Source of the DNA: Herminiimonas sp. KBW02
GTDB lineage: Bacteria; Pseudomonadota; Gammaproteobacteria; Burkholderiales; Burkholderiaceae_D
Assembly: GCF_003852535.1 (NCBI RefSeq)
Contig: NZ_QAJP01000003.1
Coordinates: 1-64,000 of the forward strand
Length of the DNA stretch: 64,000 nt
Reading direction: 5' to 3'
The notes under the pieces were generated by a model. The model saw only the letters and a list, made by a program, of their open reading frames with translations. It made no database searches and was not told the DNA's origin. The translations under genes were made by a program, and so were the position numbers. This document shows positions 8,360 to 18,259 of the stretch, piece by piece; position 1 is the first letter of the stretch, and the number at the start of each line of letters is the position of its first letter.

Positions 8360-9520
8360 TTACAGTCGGCGGCTTTGATCCGCCCGATCAAACTGGTCAG
8401 GCAACTGCACTGCCTTGCCCACGACCAGCACTTTGAATAACTCACCCATCTCTGCCGGCGAAGTCAGCTTCTGCACCGCATTTGCCTTCGGCAGATAAGC
8501 CATATGATCCTCCGGCGCGGTCGCCAGCAAGCGATCACCGAGGCCAGCCGCCAGCAGGAAACCGGCCTGGCTCATATAACCGACCATTTCCAGGCCATTA
8601 CGCACCGCGGCATACGCCATGCTGGTGAAATCAACGTGTGCGGTAATGTCTTGCAAACCCGGCAAGTAAAACGGATCCGGATGGGAATGATGACGGTAAT
8701 GGCACATCAGCGTCCCTTCGGCGCGCTGGTCCAGATAGTATTCGCTGGCCGGGAAGCCGTAATCGATCAGGATCGCCGCGCCGCCTTTGCCGGATTGCTC
8801 AAACCCGGCCGTCAGCATGCCCGCCAGCGTGTGCATGAAGCCACCCGCAATCGGATGTACTTCGGTCAGGTAACCGACTGGCAATTCAGCCGCATCGGGA
8901 ATCTGCGCAACCAAATCCTGGTCACATGGACGATCGACAAAGACAAAACGACCATCAGCAATACTGACGCCGCGCTCCAGCCACTCAGTTTCACCTTTGA
9001 CAACCAGCGAGACCGGCATCGCATCCAGCACTTCATTGCCCAGCACGACACCAGAAAATGCCGGCGGGAAGTCGTCCAGCCAGGTCACTTGCGGGAAACC
9101 CGCCAGGGTTTCCTGCTGGCGCGCACGTAATTCACCCGACAATTCCACGATGGAATAACGCTCCAGGGGAATGCCGTCAGCGGCACATTCGGTCAGGATA
9201 TCCAGCGCCAGCTTGCCGGTGCCGGCACCGAATTCAAGGATTTGCGGCGCGCTTTGCGCCATCAAGCCCTCGGCCGCGTGGGCCAGGGTTTCACCAAAAA
9301 GCGACGTAATTTCGGGCGCGGTTGTAAAATCACCGTCTTTGCCAAGTTTTGCAGCACCGCCGCTGTAATAACCGACGTCCGGCGCATACAGCGCCAGCTC
9401 CATATAACGGGCGAAAGAAATCCAGCCCGCATGACGGTTAATTTCGTCAACAATCAGGTTCTGGAGCTTGTGTGACGCAGATAATGCGTCCGAAGAAGGT
9501 TCTGGGAGTTGCAATTGCAT
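8360..9520 (-). CDS. MidA/NDUFAF7-family SAM-dependent methyltransferase
   Basis: This 386-residue protein has SAM-binding motif I at 96-107 (EFGAGTGKLALD). The N-terminal pattern GWISFARYMELALYAPDVGYY and the FTTAPEITSLFGE segment are hallmarks of the MidA/NDUFAF7 (DUF185) family. The mitochondrial member methylates an arginine on a complex I subunit. Bacterial members are usually unassigned, so the substrate here is unknown. The gene starts 40 bases from the divergent SDR gene, and both promoters must share that gap. Confidence 0.9.
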   Translation of the reverse strand: MQLQLPEPSSDALSASHKLQNLIVDEINRHAGWISFARYMELALYAPDVGYYSGGAAKLGKDGDFTTAPEITSLFGETLAHAAEGLMAQSAPQILEFGAGTGKLALDILTECAADGIPLERYSIVELSGELRARQQETLAGFPQVTWLDDFPPAFSGVVLGNEVLDAMPVSLVVKGETEWLERGVSIADGRFVFVDRPCDQDLVAQIPDAAELPVGYLTEVHPIAGGFMHTLAGMLTAGFEQSGKGGAAILIDYGFPASEYYLDQRAEGTLMCHYRHHSHPDPFYLPGLQDITAHVDFTSMAYAAVRNGLEMVGYMSQAGFLLAAGLGDRLLATAPEDHMAYLPKANAVQKLTSPAEMGELFKVLVVGKAVQLPDQFDRADQSRRL

Positions 9521-9560
9521 GGCGGTATTGTAGAGAAATCAGCGAAACACACAACCATTC

Positions 9561-10340
9561 ATGTCCACAGATAAGCAAACGCCATTGAAAAAGACTGCCC
9601 TCGTGACCGGTGCCGCCCGTCGCATCGGCCGTACGATCGCGCTCGCGCTGGCGCAAAACGGCTGGGACGTGGTCGTGCATTACGCCCGTTCCGCGGCGGA
9701 AGCAGCAGCGACGGTCGCCGACATCACGGCGCTCGGCCAACGTGCGATTGCATTGCAATGCGACCTGAATGATGAAGCTGCAGTAAAAACCTTATTGGAT
9801 AAGGCAGCCGCCCAACTGGGCCCGGTTTCCTGCGTCGTCAATAATGCGTCGTTGTTCGATTACGATAGCGCAGCAGATTTTTCGACCGCGACACTGGATG
9901 CGCATATGCATACCAATCTGGTAGCTCCCGTGTTGCTGGCGCAAGCACTGCACCGCGCCACGCCGGACGGCGCGCAAGCGGTCGTAGTCAATCTGCTGGA
10001 TCAGAAGCTGTTTAACCTGAACCCAGACTTCCTGTCCTACACCTTGTCCAAGGCCGCGCTGCAAAGCGCGACCACCATGCTGGCGCAGGCACTCGCACCT
10101 AAAGTACGTGTAGTCGGCGTCGCACCCGGTATTACGCTGGTCTCCGGCGACCAGAGCGAAGCTGAATTCCAGCGCGCGCATAAGGTCACCCCATTGGGAC
10201 GCTCCAGCACACCCGACGATATTGCCCACGCCGTCCGCTTCGTAGTCGAAGCGCAGGCGATGACGGGCACGACGCTGCTGGTCGATGGCGGCCAGCACCT
10301 GATCCCATTACAACGCGATGTGATGTTTGTCGCATCCTGA
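9561..10340 (+). CDS. SDR oxidoreductase of the pteridine-reductase/FolM type
   Basis: This 259-residue protein has the NADPH-binding motif TGAARRIGR (16-24) and VNNAS near 93-97. Its catalytic Tyr160 and Lys164 are in YTLSK. The usual catalytic Ser is replaced by Asp147 (NLLDQ), which is characteristic of pteridine reductases (PTR1/FolM) rather than generic SDRs. folB, a folate-pathway gene, begins 41 bases downstream, supporting a role in reducing dihydromonapterin, dihydrofolate or a related pterin. Functional assignment is by motif and context only. Confidence 0.85.
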   Translation: MSTDKQTPLKKTALVTGAARRIGRTIALALAQNGWDVVVHYARSAAEAAATVADITALGQRAIALQCDLNDEAAVKTLLDKAAAQLGPVSCVVNNASLFDYDSAADFSTATLDAHMHTNLVAPVLLAQALHRATPDGAQAVVVNLLDQKLFNLNPDFLSYTLSKAALQSATTMLAQALAPKVRVVGVAPGITLVSGDQSEAEFQRAHKVTPLGRSSTPDDIAHAVRFVVEAQAMTGTTLLVDGGQHLIPLQRDVMFVAS

Positions 10341-10381
10341 ACACCCAGATTTTTCACCTGTAGTACAACCGGTTTACTTAT

Positions 10382-10777
10382 ATGAATTCGTTCCTGTTCC
10401 ACCCACAACTCGCCGACTGCCGCCGCCTCTTCCTGCGTAACTACGAAGTGCAGATCAATATAGGCGTGCACGAGTTTGAAAAGAAAGGTGAACAGCGCGT
10501 CCTGATCAACGTCGATCTCTTCATCCCATTGAAAGAATCGACGCCTACCGCCGATCACCTGGATGAAGTCGTGGATTACGACTACATGCGCAGCACCATC
10601 GCCAAGCGCATGGCGCAAGGCCACATCCATTTGCAGGAAACCCTGTGCGACGACGTGATCAAAGCCATGCTGGCGCATCCGAAAGTACGCGCCGCACGTG
10701 TTTCAACCGAAAAGCCCGACGTCTACCCTGATTGCGAATCAGTAGGCGTAGAGGTATTCCAGATCAAGGGGAACTAA
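10382..10777 (+). CDS. folB: Dihydroneopterin aldolase
   Basis: FolB converts 7,8-dihydroneopterin to 6-hydroxymethyl-dihydropterin and glycolaldehyde in folate synthesis. The 131-residue product has [20 protein letters not shown] near the N-terminus (catalytic Glu region) and [13 protein letters not shown] near the C-terminus (catalytic Lys region). It is about ten residues longer than typical FolB at the N-terminus. It is followed after a single base by ttcA (GTG start), so the two are translationally linked. Confidence 0.92.
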   Translation: MNSFLFHPQLADCRRLFLRNYEVQINIGVHEFEKKGEQRVLINVDLFIPLKESTPTADHLDEVVDYDYMRSTIAKRMAQGHIHLQETLCDDVIKAMLAHPKVRAARVSTEKPDVYPDCESVGVEVFQIKGN

Positions 10778-10778
10778 G

Positions 10779-11732
10779 GTGTCACAAGCCCTCATGCAAG
10801 AAACCACAACAGCACCGGAAAACGACGCTGCCCTGAGTTTCAAACAAAACGAAAAGATCGTTTACGAAAACAACAAACTGCACAAACGCTTGTGTCGTCA
10901 GGTCGGCCAGGCCATCGGCGACTTCAACATGATAGAAGACGGCGACAAGGTTATGGTTTGCCTGTCCGGCGGCAAGGATAGCTATGCATTGCTGGATATC
11001 CTGATGACCTTGCGCGAACGCGCGCCTATCAAGTTCGATATCGTCGCGGTCAACCTCGACCAGAAACAACCGAACTTCCCGGATCACATCCTGCCTGCTT
11101 ATCTGAAGCAACTGGATATTCCGTTCCATATCGAAAACCAGGACACCTACAGCATCGTCAAGCGCCTGATCCCGGAAGGCAAGACCACTTGCTCGCTGTG
11201 CTCACGCCTGCGTCGCGGCATCCTGTATCGCGTGGCCGATGAACTGGGCGCCAACAAGATCGCACTCGGCCATCATCGTGACGACATCATGGAAACCTTT
11301 TTCCTGAATATGTTCTTCGGCGCGAAGATCAAAGGCATGCCGCCCAAGCTACAATCCGACGATGGCAAACACATCGTGATCCGTCCGCTGGCGTATGTGA
11401 AAGAAGCCGATACCGAGCGCTATGCGCAGGTAAAGAACTTCCCTATCATTCCATGCGACCTGTGCGGCAGCCAGGAAAACCTGCAGCGCAAGCAAATCAA
11501 AGGCATGTTGCGCGAATGGGAAAAGAAATTCCCGGGTCGCGTCGATAATATTTTCTCGTCCTTATCCACAGTCGTTCCTTCGCACCTGATGGACAAGGAT
11601 TTGTTTGGTTTTGCCGATTTGAAGGCGACTGGCGAGGCGATGGCGAATGGCGATATCGCCTTTGACGAAGAACCATGTTCGACCGGCAGTACCAGCATTC
11701 CCGGCATTATCCCGCTGCGGGCAGACAACTAA
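10779..11732 (+). CDS. ttcA: tRNA 2-thiocytidine(32) synthetase TtcA
   Basis: TtcA thiolates C32 of certain tRNAs using ATP and an iron-sulfur cluster. This 317-residue protein carries the PP-loop SGGKDS (63-68), the CxxC pair Cys138/Cys141 in [10 protein letters not shown], and Cys226/Cys229 in PCDLC, which supply cluster ligands in this family. GTG 10779 is chosen because AAGGGG lies eight bases upstream; ATG 10794 is the alternative. It is the last gene of the SDR-folB-ttcA transcription unit and is followed by a strong terminator. Confidence 0.96.
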   Translation: MSQALMQETTTAPENDAALSFKQNEKIVYENNKLHKRLCRQVGQAIGDFNMIEDGDKVMVCLSGGKDSYALLDILMTLRERAPIKFDIVAVNLDQKQPNFPDHILPAYLKQLDIPFHIENQDTYSIVKRLIPEGKTTCSLCSRLRRGILYRVADELGANKIALGHHRDDIMETFFLNMFFGAKIKGMPPKLQSDDGKHIVIRPLAYVKEADTERYAQVKNFPIIPCDLCGSQENLQRKQIKGMLREWEKKFPGRVDNIFSSLSTVVPSHLMDKDLFGFADLKATGEAMANGDIAFDEEPCSTGSTSIPGIIPLRADN

Positions 11733-11754
11733 GCAGCACCAAGCTCACAAGAAG

Positions 11755-11780
11755 AAGCCCCGCATTGCGGGGCTTTTTTT
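11755..11780 (+). terminator. Rho-independent terminator after ttcA
   Basis: The stem AAGCCCCGC / GCGGGGCTT (11755-11763 and 11767-11775) with a 3-base loop is followed by a seven-T run. The stop codon of the convergent methyltransferase gene (11779-11781) falls at the end of the T tract, so the two 3' ends overlap. Confidence 0.92.
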
Positions 11781-12534
11781 ATTTTCTGGCAGTAAAGAAG
11801 GCAGCGTCGATATCAAACGAGTAGTCATCCTGTACCGCAAAATAAGCGCGACTCTCTTCCGGCGCGGTATCGAACAGGCTACGTATCGCTGCCTCCCGTT
11901 CTGGCGGTGTGCGCATACGTGCAATCCACTCATCAAATACCATGCGCAACTTCCAGCCGCGTACGTATTCATGCGTAAACCCGGCATCGGCAAACATCAC
12001 GGCCCATTCCGAAACACGATAGTCCCGCACATGCGATGCATCGCGCAGCAACTCTACGGCCTGTAAGGTCGTGTCGTGCAAGGCGACTTCCGATGCGACG
12101 ATATCGATTACCACCACCATACCGCCAGGACGCAAGACCCGGTGCATTTCACGCAAACCGCTGGGCACATGCAACCAGTGATGTGCCGAGAAACGGGTGA
12201 CGACCAGATCGAAGGATGCATCTGCAAACGGCAAATGCTCGGCCTGCGCCTGCTCGGTACGTATATTGTGCAAATCGCGCTGTGCCGCCGATGCAGCAAC
12301 GACAGTCAGCATTTGTTCGGACAAATCACACGCAGTGACAGCCGCGGCATGCGGTGCAACCGCAAAGCTGATATGGCCGCCGCCGCAACCGAGGTCCAGT
12401 ATCGCGGGCGCCTGCAGCGTGCGCGCAATATCGCGCACCGTCTCCAGATCCGCGCCTTGCGCATGCACCGAACTGGTCAGATATGACGCGGCCGTATTGC
12501 CGAACTGTTCTGCTACTACTGCTGCCTGTTTCAT
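11779..12534 (-). CDS. Class I SAM-dependent methyltransferase (UbiE/YcgJ-like)
   Basis: This 251-residue protein has motif I LDLGCGGG at 46-53 and a motif II region ACDLSEQML. Later segments are FDLVVTRFSAHHW and LREMHRVLRPGGMVVVIDI, the UbiE-like type 11 methyltransferase pattern. The substrate is not predictable. It is divergent from an MmyB-type regulator whose family often controls neighbouring small-molecule methyltransferase or oxidoreductase genes, so control by that neighbour is plausible. Confidence 0.86.
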   Translation of the reverse strand: MKQAAVVAEQFGNTAASYLTSSVHAQGADLETVRDIARTLQAPAILDLGCGGGHISFAVAPHAAAVTACDLSEQMLTVVAASAAQRDLHNIRTEQAQAEHLPFADASFDLVVTRFSAHHWLHVPSGLREMHRVLRPGGMVVVIDIVASEVALHDTTLQAVELLRDASHVRDYRVSEWAVMFADAGFTHEYVRGWKLRMVFDEWIARMRTPPEREAAIRSLFDTAPEESRAYFAVQDDYSFDIDAAFFTARK

Positions 12535-12596
12535 TTTTCATCTCCACATGATTGGGTAGATGTACGATAGGCGATGATTTATCCTGTAACAAGACA

Positions 12597-12608
12597 AGTA
12601 TTTATACT
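12597..12608. promoter_or_regulatory. Inverted repeat in the divergent promoter region
   Basis: AGTAT-TT-ATACT is a 5+5 inverted repeat. It sits in the 111-bp gap between the methyltransferase and the XRE/MmyB regulator, about 40 bases before the regulator start. It may be an autoregulatory operator; the short arms make this a weak call. Confidence 0.3.
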
Positions 12609-12645
12609 GGTATATTTTCTGCCAGACTAACCCCGGAATACCACC

Positions 12646-13416
12646 ATGCATAAGCAACTCGGCGAATTCATACGCTTACACCGTGAGCAAACCACACCTC
12701 AGGCTGTCGGCTTGCGCGCCGATGGGCGTCGTCGCACCCCCGGCTTGCGGCGCGAAGAACTGGCGCAGTTATGCGAGGTCAGCCCGACCTGGCTCACCTG
12801 GCTGGAACAAGGACGGCCGGTATCCGCTTCCGCCAAAGTACTAGGACGGCTGGCCGATGTGATGCATCTGACGGCGGCCGAGCGGACTTATTTGTTCCGC
12901 CTGGCAGACAAACTGGACGCCACAGCGGAGGCAAGCTCCGCTGACTCATCGACCGACTTCGCTGCTATCGTCAAGGCGATACGTGCCCCGGCTTATATCC
13001 TGAACCGGCAATGGGATGCCGTCGCATGGAATCGCCCGGCCACAGATTTATTCAGCGGCTGGCTGGACCAGGGCAAAGCAACTGCCCCGGCCAATCTCTT
13101 GCGCTTCATGTTTGGCACAAGCAGTGCGCGCAGCCTGATTGCCGACTGGCCGGAGCGTGCACAACGGCTGGTCGCCGAGTTCCGCGCCGATTGCGGCAAG
13201 CATGCGGACAAGGAACCCTATGCGAGTCTGATCGCGGAGTTAATGCGCAGCAGCGAGGAATTTAAGAAACTGTGGAATACACATCATGTGCTGGGACGGG
13301 ACGGCGGCAGCCGCCGCTTCCGGCACCCGACCCTGGGTGTGCTTACCTACGAACAGGTGACGCTGAACCTGGCCGCTGCGCGTGAGGTCAAGCTGGTGAT
13401 GCTGCTACCGAGCTGA
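12646..13416 (+). CDS. XRE-family regulator with MmyB-like ligand-binding domain
   Basis: This 256-residue protein has an N-terminal helix-turn-helix (about 1-85; RTPGLRREELAQLCEVSPTWLTWLEQGR). The ~150-residue C-terminal domain contains IVKAIRAPAYILNRQWDAVAWNRPA, the MmyB-like fold proposed to bind small lipophilic ligands. The HTH motif GLRREELAxLxGVSxxWxTWLEQGR is diagnostic of this family. It is divergently transcribed from the methyltransferase gene, its likeliest target. Confidence 0.9.
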   Translation: MHKQLGEFIRLHREQTTPQAVGLRADGRRRTPGLRREELAQLCEVSPTWLTWLEQGRPVSASAKVLGRLADVMHLTAAERTYLFRLADKLDATAEASSADSSTDFAAIVKAIRAPAYILNRQWDAVAWNRPATDLFSGWLDQGKATAPANLLRFMFGTSSARSLIADWPERAQRLVAEFRADCGKHADKEPYASLIAELMRSSEEFKKLWNTHHVLGRDGGSRRFRHPTLGVLTYEQVTLNLAAAREVKLVMLLPS

Positions 13417-13432
13417 CAATCAGGCACGGCAA

Positions 13433-14326
13433 TCAAGCGGCTTTGGCGGCCAGCGTGTTGAAGTCATTCACCCAATCCTGCAAGGTCTGGACAAAGTAGC
13501 TTTTTTGCTTGGGCGTCGTCATGCGCATGATGCCCGCCACCAGATTTGCATTTGCTGTATTCAATTGCTCAAAGAATGTTTGTTGCTGCTGGTTGCCATA
13601 GCGATCCATCGTCGCCGCCACATATTTCCGCAGCATCGCGACAGTCGCTTCCTTGCCTGGCTTCTCGGCATGTATTTTCTTCAGCAGGACTATCAATGCA
13701 CGCTGACGATGCTGCCGTTCCGCCATCAGCAATTCATTGTTCAAAGGCCGTGCGTCAGACAAGCTGCGGATACTGGCTTCCTGTTCACGACTGAAACCGC
13801 CGAACCAATACTGGGCCTGTTGCAGGGTCTTGCGATAACGGAATTCCTGACGCTCTTCAGTCGTGCCGACCAGATACTCCTTGCGGAATTTATCATTCGA
13901 TTTGGCAAATTTCTTTTCAATATTGGCGATCTGTTCCGTCGTCAATGACAAGGCCAGGTCGGCAAAATCAGGCGTCGCCTTATCGGCAATCTCCAGCACC
14001 TGGCTAGTGACATCACGATAGTCACCCAACAGATCCGCTTGCGTTACTGCGGCAAAATCCCTGTGCCGCATACGGTCTATCAGACGCACGTATTCCTTCA
14101 ACTGGGTCTGGCGGTGCCAGACAAAGACCTTGTCTATCCGTTCCTTGACCCATTGCTTCTGTGAGCTGTCGAAATCAACATAGCTATCCAGCCACCAATA
14201 CGAAATCGTTTCACCATTGCTATACCCGAGGCGCGCCGCGCTGCAGGCGAGCAACAAGGTAGCCATGAGCACGATCGCGGCTTTTTTTGCAAAATGCTGC
14301 AGGGGACGCGTGATAAAATTTTGCAT
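13433..14326 (-). CDS. DUF6279-type lipoprotein
   Basis: The start is ATG 14326 ([15 protein letters not shown]), 297 residues. A signal peptide with lipobox LLLAC predicts lipidation. The mature part begins [24 protein letters not shown] and continues as charged helices, matching DUF6279 lipoproteins of proteobacteria, function unknown. The start codon lies only 18 bases from the divergent glmU start, so its promoter must reach into the glmU coding region or be shared. The long upstream in-frame extension from 14389 lies inside glmU and was rejected. Confidence 0.8.
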   Translation of the reverse strand: MQNFITRPLQHFAKKAAIVLMATLLLACSAARLGYSNGETISYWWLDSYVDFDSSQKQWVKERIDKVFVWHRQTQLKEYVRLIDRMRHRDFAAVTQADLLGDYRDVTSQVLEIADKATPDFADLALSLTTEQIANIEKKFAKSNDKFRKEYLVGTTEERQEFRYRKTLQQAQYWFGGFSREQEASIRSLSDARPLNNELLMAERQHRQRALIVLLKKIHAEKPGKEATVAMLRKYVAATMDRYGNQQQQTFFEQLNTANANLVAGIMRMTTPKQKSYFVQTLQDWVNDFNTLAAKAA

Positions 14327-14344
14327 TCTTTTAACTGGCTTCCT

Positions 14345-15703
14345 ATGAATATCGTCATTCTTGCTGCAGGTATGGGAAAGCGCATGCAATCTGCGCTGCC
14401 GAAAGTGTTACATCCGTTGGCGGGCAAGCCTTTGCTCTCCCATGTGATCGATACTGCGCGGCAATTGTCGCCCACCCGTTTGTGCGTCATCTACGGCCAC
14501 GGCGGTGAACAAGTGCCGCAATTGCTGCAAGCCCATGACCTGTCATTTGCCAAACAAGAACCACAACTGGGCACCGGCCATGCAGTGATGCAGGCAGTAC
14601 CCCAGTTAGATGATCATACGCCGACGCTGATTTTGTATGGCGACGTGCCTTTAACTACAGCAACTTCACTGCAGCGTTTGTTGGACAGCGCGGGGCAGGA
14701 TAAGTTGGGAATTTTGACCGTCAACCTCGGCAACCCGACCGGCTATGGTCGTATCGTCCGTGAAAAAGGCGCCATTACGCGCATAGTCGAGCAAAAAGAC
14801 GCGCAACCCGCCGAACTCGAAATCAATGAAATCAATACCGGCATCATGGTCGCGCCCACTGCTGCTCTCAAGCAATGGCTGGCCAGGTTGTCCAACAACA
14901 ATGCACAAGGCGAGTATTACCTGACGGATATCGTTGCCAGCGCTGTCGCCGCTGGCGTGGCCGTTGTTTCCGCGCAGCCGGATCATGAATGGGAAACCCA
15001 CGGCGTCAACAGCAAGGTGCAACTGGCCGAACTGGAACGCATACATCAGCGCAACCTCGCCCATGCCTTGCTGGAACAAGGCGTCACGCTGGCGGATCCG
15101 GCACGCATAGATATCCGTGGCACGCTCACTTGCGGTCGCGATGTGAGCATCGATGTCGGCTGTGTATTTGAAGGCGACGTCAGTCTGGCTGATGGCGTGC
15201 GCATCGATGCAAACTGCGTGATCCACAATACCAGCATAGGTGCGCGCAGTCATATTCGCCCTTACAGCCATTTTGAAAATGCAGTGGTCGGTGCCGAATG
15301 CATCATCGGCCCCTACGCGCGCCTGCGTCCGGGCACAGTCCTCGCAGAAGACGTGCATATCGGGAATTTTGTTGAAGTAAAGAACAGTGAAATCGCCGCA
15401 CACAGCAAGGCCAATCATTTGACCTATGTCGGCGATTCGACGGTGGGTTCACGCGTCAACATAGGTGCAGGCACGATTACCTGCAACTACGACGGCGTCA
15501 ATAAATCGCGCACCATCATCGAAGACGACGTCTTCGTTGGCAGCGCAACCCAGCTGATTGCACCGATACGTGTCGGCAAAGGCGCAACACTAGGTGCGGG
15601 CACCACCCTGACCAAGGACGCACCAGCTGACAAGCTGACCGTTTCACGTGCCAAGCAAATCACCGTCGACAACTGGCAACGCCCGGTCAAGATCAAGAAG
15701 TAA
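14345..15703 (+). CDS. glmU: Bifunctional GlcNAc-1-P uridyltransferase / GlcN-1-P acetyltransferase
   Basis: GlmU acetylates glucosamine-1-phosphate and then makes UDP-GlcNAc for peptidoglycan and LPS. ATG 14345 gives 452 residues. The pyrophosphorylase domain begins [28 protein letters not shown], quoted here only as the motif LAAGMGKRM...PKVLH. The C-terminal left-handed beta-helix (from about 250) has hexapeptide repeats and [11 protein letters not shown]. An upstream in-frame ATG at 14294 would overlap the divergent DUF6279 gene and adds non-family sequence. glmS lies one gene downstream, so both dedicated UDP-GlcNAc enzymes are close together. Confidence 0.97.
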   Translation: MNIVILAAGMGKRMQSALPKVLHPLAGKPLLSHVIDTARQLSPTRLCVIYGHGGEQVPQLLQAHDLSFAKQEPQLGTGHAVMQAVPQLDDHTPTLILYGDVPLTTATSLQRLLDSAGQDKLGILTVNLGNPTGYGRIVREKGAITRIVEQKDAQPAELEINEINTGIMVAPTAALKQWLARLSNNNAQGEYYLTDIVASAVAAGVAVVSAQPDHEWETHGVNSKVQLAELERIHQRNLAHALLEQGVTLADPARIDIRGTLTCGRDVSIDVGCVFEGDVSLADGVRIDANCVIHNTSIGARSHIRPYSHFENAVVGAECIIGPYARLRPGTVLAEDVHIGNFVEVKNSEIAAHSKANHLTYVGDSTVGSRVNIGAGTITCNYDGVNKSRTIIEDDVFVGSATQLIAPIRVGKGATLGAGTTLTKDAPADKLTVSRAKQITVDNWQRPVKIKK

Positions 15704-15732
15704 GCATTTGATCACGCCATCGCGGCGATAGC

Positions 15733-16203
15733 TCACACCGCGATGCGCGTTTCGAACTTGCTTCGATTGATAGAAAAGAAACTGCGCACATTACGCACAT
15801 TCGCATGCGTGGCAAACAAGCGATGTGCCAGCGCGTGATAAGCAGGCATATCCGCCACCTGCACCACCAATACAAAATCCGGCCCCGGTGACACCCGGTA
15901 GCATTGCAGCACTGCACTCTCCTGCGCCACCAATACTTCAAATTCAACCTGGCGCTCATCCGCCTGGTTATCCAGCGTGATTTCCACTATCGACGTCAGC
16001 CCGGCGCCCACCTTCTCCGGCGCTACGATGGCAACCTGCCGCGCTATCACTCCCGCATCAATCAGGCGTTTGACGCGACGCAGGCAAGTCGGTGGCGATG
16101 CGTGGACTGCCAGCGCCAGTTCGTTGTTGGTCTGCGACGCATCCATCTGCAAGGCATTCAATATGCGCTTGTCCAAATCGTCTAAATCCAGCTGCTTATC
16201 CAT
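15733..16203 (-). CDS. Lrp/AsnC-family transcriptional regulator
   Basis: This 156-residue protein has an N-terminal HTH (LDDLDKRILNALQMDASQTN and ASPPTCLRRVKRLIDAGVI). A C-terminal RAM effector domain (about 70-150) follows, with VLQCYRVSPGPDFVLVVQVADMPAY. Lrp-type proteins respond to amino acids and often regulate an adjacent gene. Here it is inserted between glmU and glmS and is divergent from glmS across a 160-bp A/T-rich gap. The effector is unknown. Confidence 0.92.
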   Translation of the reverse strand: MDKQLDLDDLDKRILNALQMDASQTNNELALAVHASPPTCLRRVKRLIDAGVIARQVAIVAPEKVGAGLTSIVEITLDNQADERQVEFEVLVAQESAVLQCYRVSPGPDFVLVVQVADMPAYHALAHRLFATHANVRNVRSFFSINRSKFETRIAV

Positions 16204-16363
16204 TATTTACGATTATTTAGTAAAAATATTTTACATATTTGAATTTACATTTCACCTTATATCATCATTGAAATAATATGCCAAATGTTAATAAATTTCG
16301 GAATCTTATTTCATTTGCCTTCTACTAGTATTGTGCAATTCATTCCTACACAACGAGGTTCCT

Positions 16364-18181
16364 ATGTGCGGTATCGTCGGCGCAGTCGCTCAACGCAATA
16401 TCACTCCCATCCTGGTCGAAGGCCTTAAACGACTCGAATATCGCGGTTACGACTCGTGCGGCGTCGCGCTGCATGTCAACGGCAAACTCGAACGGGCACG
16501 CAGCACTGCCCGCGTAGCCGAGCTGGAAAAGCAAATCGCCAAGGAAAACCTGAGCGGCTTTACCGGTATCGCACATACCCGCTGGGCCACCCATGGCGCC
16601 CCGGCTTCGCACAACGCACATCCGCATTTTTCACGTGATCGTATCGCACTGGTGCACAACGGCATTATCGAAAACCACGATGAACTGCGCGATGAACTGA
16701 AAACACTGGGCTATGTGTTTGAAAGCCAGACCGATACTGAAGTCATCGCCCATCTGGTCGATCATCTGTACTCAGGTGATTTGTTCGAGACCGTACAACT
16801 GGCAACCAAGCGCCTGGTAGGTGCTTTTGCGATTGCCGTCTTCAGCCGCGATGAACCACACCGCGTCGTCGGTGCCCGTCGTGGTTCGCCACTGATCGTC
16901 GGCGTCGGTGATGGCGAAAACTTCCTCGCTTCCGATGCACTGGCGCTGGCAGGCACAACTGATCAGATCATCTACCTGGAAGAAGGCGATGTCGTTGACC
17001 TGCAATTGCAACGCGTCTGGATCGTCGACGAAAACGGCAAGCCGGTAGAGCGCGAAGTCAAAACCGTGCATGCACACACCGGCGCGGTCGAACTCGGCCC
17101 TTACCGTCACTACATGCAGAAGGAAATCTTCGAGCAACCGCGCGCCATCGCCGACACACTGGAAGGCATTGCCTCGATTACGCCGGAAATCTTTGGTGAC
17201 AAGGCCTACGGCATCTTTAAGAAAGTCGATTCCGTACTCATTCTGGCCTGCGGCACCAGCTACTACTCAGGTATGACCGCCAAGTACTGGATAGAAGCCT
17301 TCGCCGGCGTCACTTGCAACGTAGAAATCGCCAGTGAATACCGTTATCGCGACAGCGTACCCAACCCGAATTCACTGGTAGTCACCATCTCGCAAAGCGG
17401 CGAAACCGCCGACACGCTGGCTGCGCTGCGTCATGCGCAGGCGCAAGGCATGCGTCAGACCCTGACCATCTGCAATGCAGCGACCAGCGCCATGGTGCGC
17501 GAATGCGAACTGGCCTACATCACACGTGCCGGCGTCGAAGTCGGCGTCGCCTCGACCAAAGCATTCACCACACAACTGACAGGCCTCTTCCTGCTGACCC
17601 TGGCATTGGCACAAGTCAAAGGTCGCCTCAGCGATGAACAGGAAGCCGCGCAACTCAAAGCCATGCGTCACCTGCCATCTGCAATCAGCGCTGTGCTCGC
17701 ACTGGAACCACAAATCATCGCCTGGGCCGAGGCGTTCGCACGCAAGGAAAACGCACTCTTCCTCGGACGCGGCCTGCATTATCCGATCGCACTGGAGGGC
17801 GCACTAAAGCTGAAAGAAATTTCATACATCCACGCCGAAGCTTATCCGGCAGGTGAACTGAAACACGGCCCGCTCGCACTGGTCACGGAAGAAATGCCTG
17901 TCGTCACGGTGGCACCGAACGATCCGATGATCGAGAAATTGAAATCAAATATGCAGGAAGTGCGCGCCCGCGGCGGTGAGCTATATGTCTTCGCGGATGC
18001 CGACTCGCGCATTACTTCAGGTGAAGGCGTGCACGTCATACGCCTGCCGGAACACTACGGCCAACTGTCACCTATTTTGCACGTCGTCCCGCTGCAATTA
18101 CTGGCGTATCACACCGCACTCGCACGCGGTACAGACGTCGACAAACCACGCAATCTGGCGAAATCGGTAACGGTGGAATAA
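16364..18181 (+). CDS. glmS: Glutamine-fructose-6-phosphate aminotransferase (isomerizing)
   Basis: GlmS makes glucosamine-6-phosphate from fructose-6-phosphate and glutamine, the first step to UDP-GlcNAc. ATG 16364 gives 605 residues beginning [10 protein letters not shown], with Cys2 as the processed N-terminal nucleophile. The glutaminase domain includes [11 protein letters not shown] and [11 protein letters not shown]. Two SIS domains follow ([30 protein letters not shown]), and the C-terminus is [12 protein letters not shown]. The upstream in-frame ATG at 16331 adds unrelated residues and was not used. No glmS ribozyme is expected or seen in this lineage. Confidence 0.97.
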   Translation: MCGIVGAVAQRNITPILVEGLKRLEYRGYDSCGVALHVNGKLERARSTARVAELEKQIAKENLSGFTGIAHTRWATHGAPASHNAHPHFSRDRIALVHNGIIENHDELRDELKTLGYVFESQTDTEVIAHLVDHLYSGDLFETVQLATKRLVGAFAIAVFSRDEPHRVVGARRGSPLIVGVGDGENFLASDALALAGTTDQIIYLEEGDVVDLQLQRVWIVDENGKPVEREVKTVHAHTGAVELGPYRHYMQKEIFEQPRAIADTLEGIASITPEIFGDKAYGIFKKVDSVLILACGTSYYSGMTAKYWIEAFAGVTCNVEIASEYRYRDSVPNPNSLVVTISQSGETADTLAALRHAQAQGMRQTLTICNAATSAMVRECELAYITRAGVEVGVASTKAFTTQLTGLFLLTLALAQVKGRLSDEQEAAQLKAMRHLPSAISAVLALEPQIIAWAEAFARKENALFLGRGLHYPIALEGALKLKEISYIHAEAYPAGELKHGPLALVTEEMPVVTVAPNDPMIEKLKSNMQEVRARGGELYVFADADSRITSGEGVHVIRLPEHYGQLSPILHVVPLQLLAYHTALARGTDVDKPRNLAKSVTVE

Positions 18182-18186
18182 AGGAA

Positions 18187-18245
18187 GTAATCCGGGCGGC
18201 AACTGCCCGGATTACCCAAGTACCAGTGCCCCGCGGACACTGGTA
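18187..18245. terminator. Two consecutive hairpins after glmS
   Basis: An 11-bp perfect stem (GTAATCCGGGC / GCCCGGATTAC, 18187-18215) is followed by an 8-bp stem (TACCAGTG / CACTGGTA, 18221-18245). They lie between convergent glmS and the FKBP-like gene. No clear T tract follows on the plus strand, so they may be 3'-end-protecting or rho-dependent structures rather than intrinsic terminators. Confidence 0.55.
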
Positions 18246-18259
18246 TGGTGGATGCAGCT

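Noticed and set aside
14666-15418. 250-codon reverse frame inside glmU
   Set aside because: It lies entirely within glmU on the opposite strand and is explained by glmU codon usage.
16204-16363. Possible glmS ribozyme or riboswitch in the glmS leader
   Set aside because: The 160-bp A/T-rich leader shows no ribozyme core, and glmS ribozymes belong to Gram-positive bacteria.
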